Positions 18,650-23,171 of a DNA stretch of 23,171 bases are shown here, in pieces. Every line of letters begins with the position of its first letter. Within the stretch, counting starts at the first letter, position 1. Origin of the DNA: Paramarasmius palmivorus (lineage: Eukaryota > Basidiomycota > Agaricomycetes > Agaricales > Marasmiaceae); assembly GCA_037176845.1 (NCBI GenBank), contig JAYKXP010000353.1, forward strand, positions 1 to 23,171, read 5' to 3'. The translations under genes were made by a program, and so were the position numbers. The notes beneath the pieces are model-generated. The model had not been told where the DNA came from. It searched no databases and worked only from the letters and a program-made list of their open reading frames with translations.

Positions 18650-20890
18650 TGGTATTGATTGTTGTTAGGTGCTGCGGGTTTCATAGGATATATTTTATTC
18701 CATGCCTGTTAACTCTATTCCGCTTCTATTCACTGTTACCCCCATCACTACTTCCCCTACGCGCAAACTCAACTTATACCGAGACATGCTCCAGGAGTGC
18801 CAAAATTTCGTCGCTGGTACAATTAGCAACACCGTCAGCGGACATCAGGTCAACAACCACGGAATAATCCATGGCAATGTTATCATTGGACATAGTACCG
18901 AGGGCACTGTGGGGAGACGTACTATGTACAATCAGGTGAGTGATGCGGAATATTAACTCACTCGAGACTGGAGGCTGAATACATGTATATACAGTTTCGT
19001 GAAGTGATTCTTGGCGATGTTATTATGATAAAAGAGATACAGTCCGAAGACCTTGGCAAATATGACTGGGACTGTACGAGTGAGGGGATTATCGCTCGGC
19101 ATAAAGCTCGACGAACTGTATACACCGTGCAGTTTGTGGGCAGCGAAGTCAGGTTCACTGCAATCTCATACAAAGGCGAAAACGCACATCTTTTCTGGGA
19201 GAAGGATTTTCGCGAATTTTCCCTAGCAAGGTATGCAGTAAGTGTTCGTAAAGGATATAGTGGGGGGCTGATCAGCTTCTTAGATCGCCGAACACGTTGC
19301 AGCTTTTTGCGATTAATCGATCGCAGGTCCCGATGTTGATATACCACGGTGGTAAGGTTCTTTTTCTCTTTTGTTGGTCTATGCTGACTGGTTTGCCCAG
19401 AATTGGTGCCTTGGGAGTGTGATCACACAGACCCACTCTGGAAAGTAGTCTCTTTTGAGAAGCTCATGGTAAGTAAGTGTTTGGACTTAGAGCTGCAGTA
19501 TACTGACCAAAGCCTTGCGGCCTCAGCACCAAGAAGGGTGGGCTGGTCGGGAGATATGGGTTGATATGCAAGGGAAGCTAACTCAGGGCTCGATTGTTGT
19601 GGATCAATTTATATCCGCCTGTTATAACGTATGGCTTGTTCCAGAGAGGATAACACATGTACAGATGCTGGAACCCGACATTATTATTGAATCTCTCCGC
19701 AAAATCGGGTCAAGGGTAGATTCTCAATTGCTAACAATGGCGAATCAACGCCGTCAAGGCATCCGATTGCCAAACCTTGTTCACAACTGGGAGCATATTC
19801 AGGTCGGCACTGTTTACTCTACTTCAACAATGGAGGCGGTCGCTAGATTGTCGCAATCGCCACTTCCTTTCTTCGATATGATGGACACAGAGAAATCCAA
19901 GCCAGAGCGCACAGTGGTCAAAACTGATGGCGGACGTCTTCGGTACGTTGCCAGTGGGGTTTCCTGACCTGGCTCATCCGTTTTCAGCTTCAAGTTTGAT
20001 CTCCGCAATAACAGAATGGAACCTTGCGTGGATGATCTCCATTACTCGTTCGCAGCATCCCTCCAAGACACATGGTTGTCACAGTCCTCTAAAATCTTCA
20101 ACGAACTCAATGTTACAGATATAGAGACCGAGAGATACTGTACGTATTCCTCTTATTATATGTCTGTTGTTAACAGGCTCATACGGTAAGAGCAGTTACG
20201 TTTTTTGCGCATGGTTCCATTTCAATCTATTCCCGGTCCGAAATCGGATATAGGGACCGTAGCATACCCATTCAGGATGATCAGGCATCCGAGGAGGCTT
20301 GTAAACCACCGCACGTATACCTGTTCATTGAACCGCCACCCTTATCAGTGATGGAAGCCCGGACATGGATGGGAAATCTATATTTCTGGTCTTTTGACGA
20401 AATTGGAGAGTCCAAAGTCTCGGAAGACGAGTGTTATCGGTGGGATCTTCCAAAGGTCTGGGCAACCTATTGCCCTGAATTCCAAACATGGAGAAAGGAC
20501 AACTACGCAGCCCTCGAAGAATGGCAAGTCGCACGTGGATTCGACCCTAAAACCTCAGATTGGGCGCGGAGCATGGGATACCCAGAGTTGGAAGTCATCG
20601 GTACAAAGAGACGGGATCGATTCGAGGAGGTCATCGATGATAGGCCGGAGATGCCAGGATCTTGGAAGGATTAGCTTTTTTACTAGCTCCGTTACGATTT
20701 GTTCCTCCTTGGCTTTGTTTCAACTATGTACTCTTTTCAAAGCTCGACCTATCTATTCCGAAGTGTTACCACCTTGTGTTACATCATCCGTGTCGTAGAC
20801 ATCTATCTTTGATTCTAGTTCTTCGATATATAGCGCAAATCATGGCTTGCTTATGTTAGATTTTCTCTCTGCCCTATTCTCGAACCAATT
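18650..20890 (+). repeat. Segmental duplication unit around copy C
   Basis: Partner of the unit at 11487-13735. The duplicated block covers promoter-proximal sequence, the seven-exon gene and its 3' flank, and is followed in both places by related tRNA-bearing sequence. Confidence 0.8.
18786..20674 (+). CDS. Triplicated basidiomycete family protein, copy C (7 exons, 522 aa)
   Basis: Exons 18786-18935, 18995-19230, 19284-19351, 19401-19468, 19527-19942, 19988-20139, 20196-20674. Introns are GT-AG and 45-59 nt. Intron 1 is 7 nt longer than in A and B, and exon 4 is one codon shorter than theirs. Motifs: TISNTVSGHQVNNHG near the N-terminus, YDWDCTSEGIIARHKARR, QLFAINRSQVPMLIYHGELV, HVQMLEPDIIIESLRKIGSR, DTWLSQSSKIFNELNV, and the C-terminal YFWSFDEIGES ... 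RGFDPKTSDWARSMGYP. An in-frame ATG at 18702 gives an alternative start 28 codons upstream, but only the ATG at 18786 is conserved among the copies. Exons 5-7 are almost the same as in B. Function unknown; no catalytic motif identified. Confidence 0.83.
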
Positions 20891-21284
20891 CCTTAGTGAG
20901 TAAATCTTCGAATGATGCTAATACTCCCTTTACCAATTTGTTCAGATATAGATTTGAGCATGTCACCAACCCAAAACGTCCAGAAATTGCGTTCATCTGT
21001 TTCGGACCCGGTCTCGACACTAATCGATTGCTCCTTTGAGGTAATATGCAAGAAAATAGAAGATCGCCTTAGCGTTATTTGGGATAGTAAGTTGACCCAG
21101 TTGACCACCAGCACTTGACTATTCCACTTGTGGTTCGATCTTCTGCATGCACTAACCCCTCGAGGCTTCCAACAACTTCTGAAAAACTTCCTGCTATCAC
21201 TATGAAGTCAATCCTTTAATGAAAATAGTTGAGTTTCTGGCAAGCATAAGCATAATCATAGTACATGGGTGAAAATCACCTTCC

Positions 21285-21330
21285 TGGCACTACGCCGCAT
21301 CGCGAGAGGGTTCGGTTCCCCGTAGTGCCA
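21285..21330 (+). pseudogene. Shortened tRNA-like hairpin with B box
   Basis: TGGCACTACG and CGTAGTGCCA form a perfect 10-bp stem around a 26-nt interior containing GGGTTCGGTTCCC, a near-perfect B box and T arm. D and anticodon arms are absent. By position and flanks it corresponds to 13979-14046. Confidence 0.5.
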
Positions 21331-21595
21331 TTGCCATTAACCAAACAGTCTGATTTTTGGGCTGTCCGAATCGACACCCATCGCTGACGTATGTTAGACA
21401 CCTCTACATAGTGCCTGATTCATGAGTCCCATGTCGAAAGGGATGGTGATTTTATCTACTGCTAGGAGCCAACAATGGAGTTGATGTAGTCTCTCTCATT
21501 TGTCGTGGCTGTCAATTAATTCTCCCAACTGTGCCAAACTCGGCAGGCTCGCAGTATCTTACACAAGCGGGACGTCGGGCGTGAACACGACCACT

Positions 21596-21679
21596 GCATC
21601 AATGAGTTTAGTAGTAACACTGAATTCGTTGCCATCACTGGAATCGACAACGCCGGAATTCGCGACTCCCTCTTGATGC
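21596..21679 (+). pseudogene. Degenerate tRNA-Gly(GCC)-like sequence
   Basis: Counterpart of the copy at 14292 within the duplicated block. The acceptor GCATCAA/TTGATGC and CGTTGCCATCACTGGAATCGAC are retained. Single-base insertions are scattered along it (GAGTTTAG, AACACTG, TGAATTCG) and the T loop has become GGAATTCGCGACTCCC, so arms no longer pair correctly. Confidence 0.6.
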
Positions 21680-21719
21680 ATTCCAGCTTTACAAAACAAT
21701 TTTTGTGGGTCAAGAGTGT

Positions 21720-21960
21720 AATACATACTCGATTACCGTCATCTCTGGGTCTGTTCTTTGTGAATTCGAGGAGTGCAGTTCCTGTACACTCTATGAGTAA
21801 TAAATGTGAGGTGCCTGAAAGGACTACTCATAGCTATTGGATGAAACGGAACGAAGCCGATACGTGGATCTTCTCGTAGAGTCACCTCTGTCTTCGATAA
21901 TGGGTGCTAAGTGGAGAGAAAAAGGAACGTACCTGATTCCCATCCATAGGTCGCATCATG
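21720..21960 (-). pseudogene. Duplicate of the exon-like relics, further decayed
   Basis: Aligns by eye with 14410-14660: ELHSSNSQR remains readable after GTACAG, but small indels break the rest. GGAATCAG|GTACGTTC is retained near 21933. Confidence 0.3.
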
Positions 21961-22129
21961 GAGTACCTAGGCTAAGAGAGCTCTCTTTATTTACTCAAGC
22001 GCGTGTTAAAATGTGATCAGTATTTAGTTTAAATCGTTACCGGTCGGGAGTACGCTAAACTGCTAACGCCGTCTCGCAGCACTCGACCTTATTACCTAGC
22101 TCGAAAATGAGGAAGAGTTTTTATCGCGG

Positions 22130-22222
22130 TAATATAATGACGTGGGTAAGTTGGTACTCCACGGGTCGATCGTGTATTTCTTCGAACCCGTCGGGGGTTC
22201 GATTCGTTCTCCCCCTAACGCA
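22130..22222 (+). pseudogene. tRNA-like sequence, strongly altered
   Basis: The 3' part CGGGGGTTCGATTCG followed by CCCCCTAACGC resembles a T arm interrupted by a short insertion, and the 5' part has CGCGGTAAT. An arm GGGTCGA/TCGAACCC is possible in the middle. Isotype cannot be read. Confidence 0.35.
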
Positions 22223-22279
22223 TACCGATTACGACGTGTTTTAACCAACATTTGAGTTTTCTTGAGTTAACTATCACGC

Positions 22280-22440
22280 ACAGACATCGATAGACTGGTA
22301 ATCAACGAAAGCAACATCTTATCTCGCTACGTTACTTGCCTATGTATGTAGATGGATCTGAATGCGAGGTAAAGAACAACGAGCTGGAAGTGTAGACTAC
22401 TTTTCAAAGCCCTGTCACCCGACCCATTGCCACTCGATTT
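22280..22440 (+). repeat. Flanking repeat shared with 7485-7690
   Basis: Shorter partner of 7485-7690, lacking an internal segment of about 60 nt that includes GTTTATATTCGATATAACC. Confidence 0.65.
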
Positions 22441-22599
22441 CGATTCGCTCAGGTTTCAGCTCCCCAGTTAACGCAACGAATGAACCATAGCAATCCCATT
22501 TAGCTTGTTTCATTCTCCCAGTAAACCTATATCTCTATTCTCCTCACTCTTTTGTACATGTTTCACAAAGGATCGACGTGTTGCTAATAATCAAAACCA

Positions 22600-22910
22600 C
22601 AGCTATCCCACAGGCGGCCATTAATGGGGTAGTGTAACCTGGATCGGTTTGGTCGATTAGAGATTTGCATTGAGTCATTTCGAAACCCCCGGGTGGTTCG
22701 ATTCCATCTTAAATGGCCTTAAAAAGTGATTGAAATAGTCTTTTCGTTTTCTTCTATCACGACCGTTAGCTGATATAGTATTAGTTTATAGAACGCATAT
22801 AAATACACTGTTGTGATAAGGACGTGACTAAGTATGATCTATCGCAACACTCCGAATCCCTCTCGCAAGGGGTGATTAGGGATCTGACGGAGGTGTTGTA
22901 TCCTCTTCGT
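22600..22910 (+). repeat. Duplicated block, partner of 14760-15080
   Basis: Same order of landmarks as 14760-15080, with a degenerate tRNA-like member. Confidence 0.65.
22616..22718 (+). pseudogene. Degenerate tRNA-Gly-like sequence
   Basis: Counterpart of the copy at 14770. The terminal stem has shifted to GGCCATT/AATGGCC, with AATGGGGTAGTGTAACCTGG following the A box pattern and a perfect B box GGTTCGATTCC. The TTGCC anticodon loop is replaced by GGTTTGGTCG, so it is unlikely to decode glycine. Confidence 0.5.
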
Positions 22911-23171
22911 TCTGCGATAGTGATTTGGGTAGTCCCTGTGACCGAATTCGGGGATATTGAGGAGATAGGGGCAGATACTCTCAAACGAGGTGATACAAGG
23001 GTCTTTATGACTTGGGTGAGGGAATTGGTGCTTTGGAGATTGAGTCGAGGGGTTTTTGGCGTATTCTCCCCTTACCTTCGCGTAGTGAGGAGCTTCTTCT
23101 TTAGTACAGATCTTAATTAACGAGAACGGAAGGAGAGTAAGAGCGGAGGTGTGTACCGTGGATGACTGGGG
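22910..23171. other. Window end, partial repeat
   Basis: Continues the similarity to about 15060-15180 weakly. An open plus frame (22824-23120) runs through but is in the direction opposite to the exon-like relics seen in this repeat, so it is probably fortuitous. Confidence 0.25.

Larger units (their letters stand above)
21240..21900 (+). repeat. Duplicated tRNA-bearing block (copy downstream of C)
   Basis: Partner of 13940-14560. It carries more indels and its tRNA-like members are more damaged. Confidence 0.7.

Noticed and set aside
19927..20124. Open plus frame overlapping exons 5-6 of copy C
   Set aside because: Alternative frame of exon 6; the in-frame reading FKFDLRNNRMEP is conserved with copies A and B.
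7174..22910. CRISPR-like array suggested by regularly recurring short repeats
   Set aside because: The recurring words are tRNA acceptor, A box and B box sequences at irregular distances on both strands in a eukaryotic context.
22824..23120. 98-codon plus frame at the window end
   Set aside because: Lies in a duplicated non-coding block whose partner at about 15000 does not keep the frame.

Overview
This window looks like an accessory, repeat-rich region of a basidiomycete nuclear genome. A Tremellomycete such as a Kwoniella- or Cryptococcus-like yeast fits best. The reasons are very short spliceosomal introns (mostly 44-59 nt, GTRNGT donors, CTGAC/CTAAC-like branch points), intron-containing nuclear tRNA genes with A and B boxes, no bacterial-style operons, and proteins resembling multicopy basidiomycete families. 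No ribosomal RNA, CRISPR array or intact transposase was recognised.

The backbone is a triplicated plus-strand gene. Copies lie at 5332-7173 (A), 11609-13494 (B) and 18786-20674 (C). All three can be assembled by eye into intact seven-exon genes of 508, 523 and 522 codons, with identical intron positions and phases. The product is a protein of unknown function with an Asn/Gly-rich N-terminus, a middle part that resembles a kinase-like N-lobe, and a conserved C-terminal domain (YFWSFD...VARGFDPKTSDWARSMGYP). Copies B and C are nearly the same in both coding and flanking sequence. Copy A is more diverged and its first intron appears to have a GC donor.

Between and after these genes is a second system. 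About eleven sequences are related to tRNA-Gly(GCC), on both strands, each with an acceptor-like terminal stem, a B box, or both. Several carry an intron at the canonical place after anticodon position 37. The copy at 14770-14868 folds completely. Others keep the acceptor and T arms but have lost part of the D arm, anticodon arm or 3' end. Their flanks are duplicated with the protein genes: 13.94-14.56 kb matches 21.24-21.90 kb, 14.76-15.08 kb matches 22.60-22.91 kb, and 7.49-7.69 kb matches 22.28-22.44 kb. The array therefore seems to have grown by duplication of a protein-gene plus tRNA-gene module.

A third element is a minus-strand multi-exon gene, best preserved at 8251-8770, with eroded relatives near 14.4-14.7, 15.0-15.7 and 21.7-22.0 kb. 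The left end (about 1.6-2.9 kb, minus strand) holds an RS-rich protein segment next to a WRKY-GCM1-type zinc-finger segment, in frames that do not join cleanly, so probably a decaying gene. Two perfect 26-bp palindromes (3740-3765 and 16970-16995), a dispersed repeat (3955-4100 and 16379-16510) and a truncated gene start (16235-16333) mark further rearrangement. Regions 1-1580, 2930-4790, 9200-10280 and 17000-18640 hold nothing I can identify with confidence.
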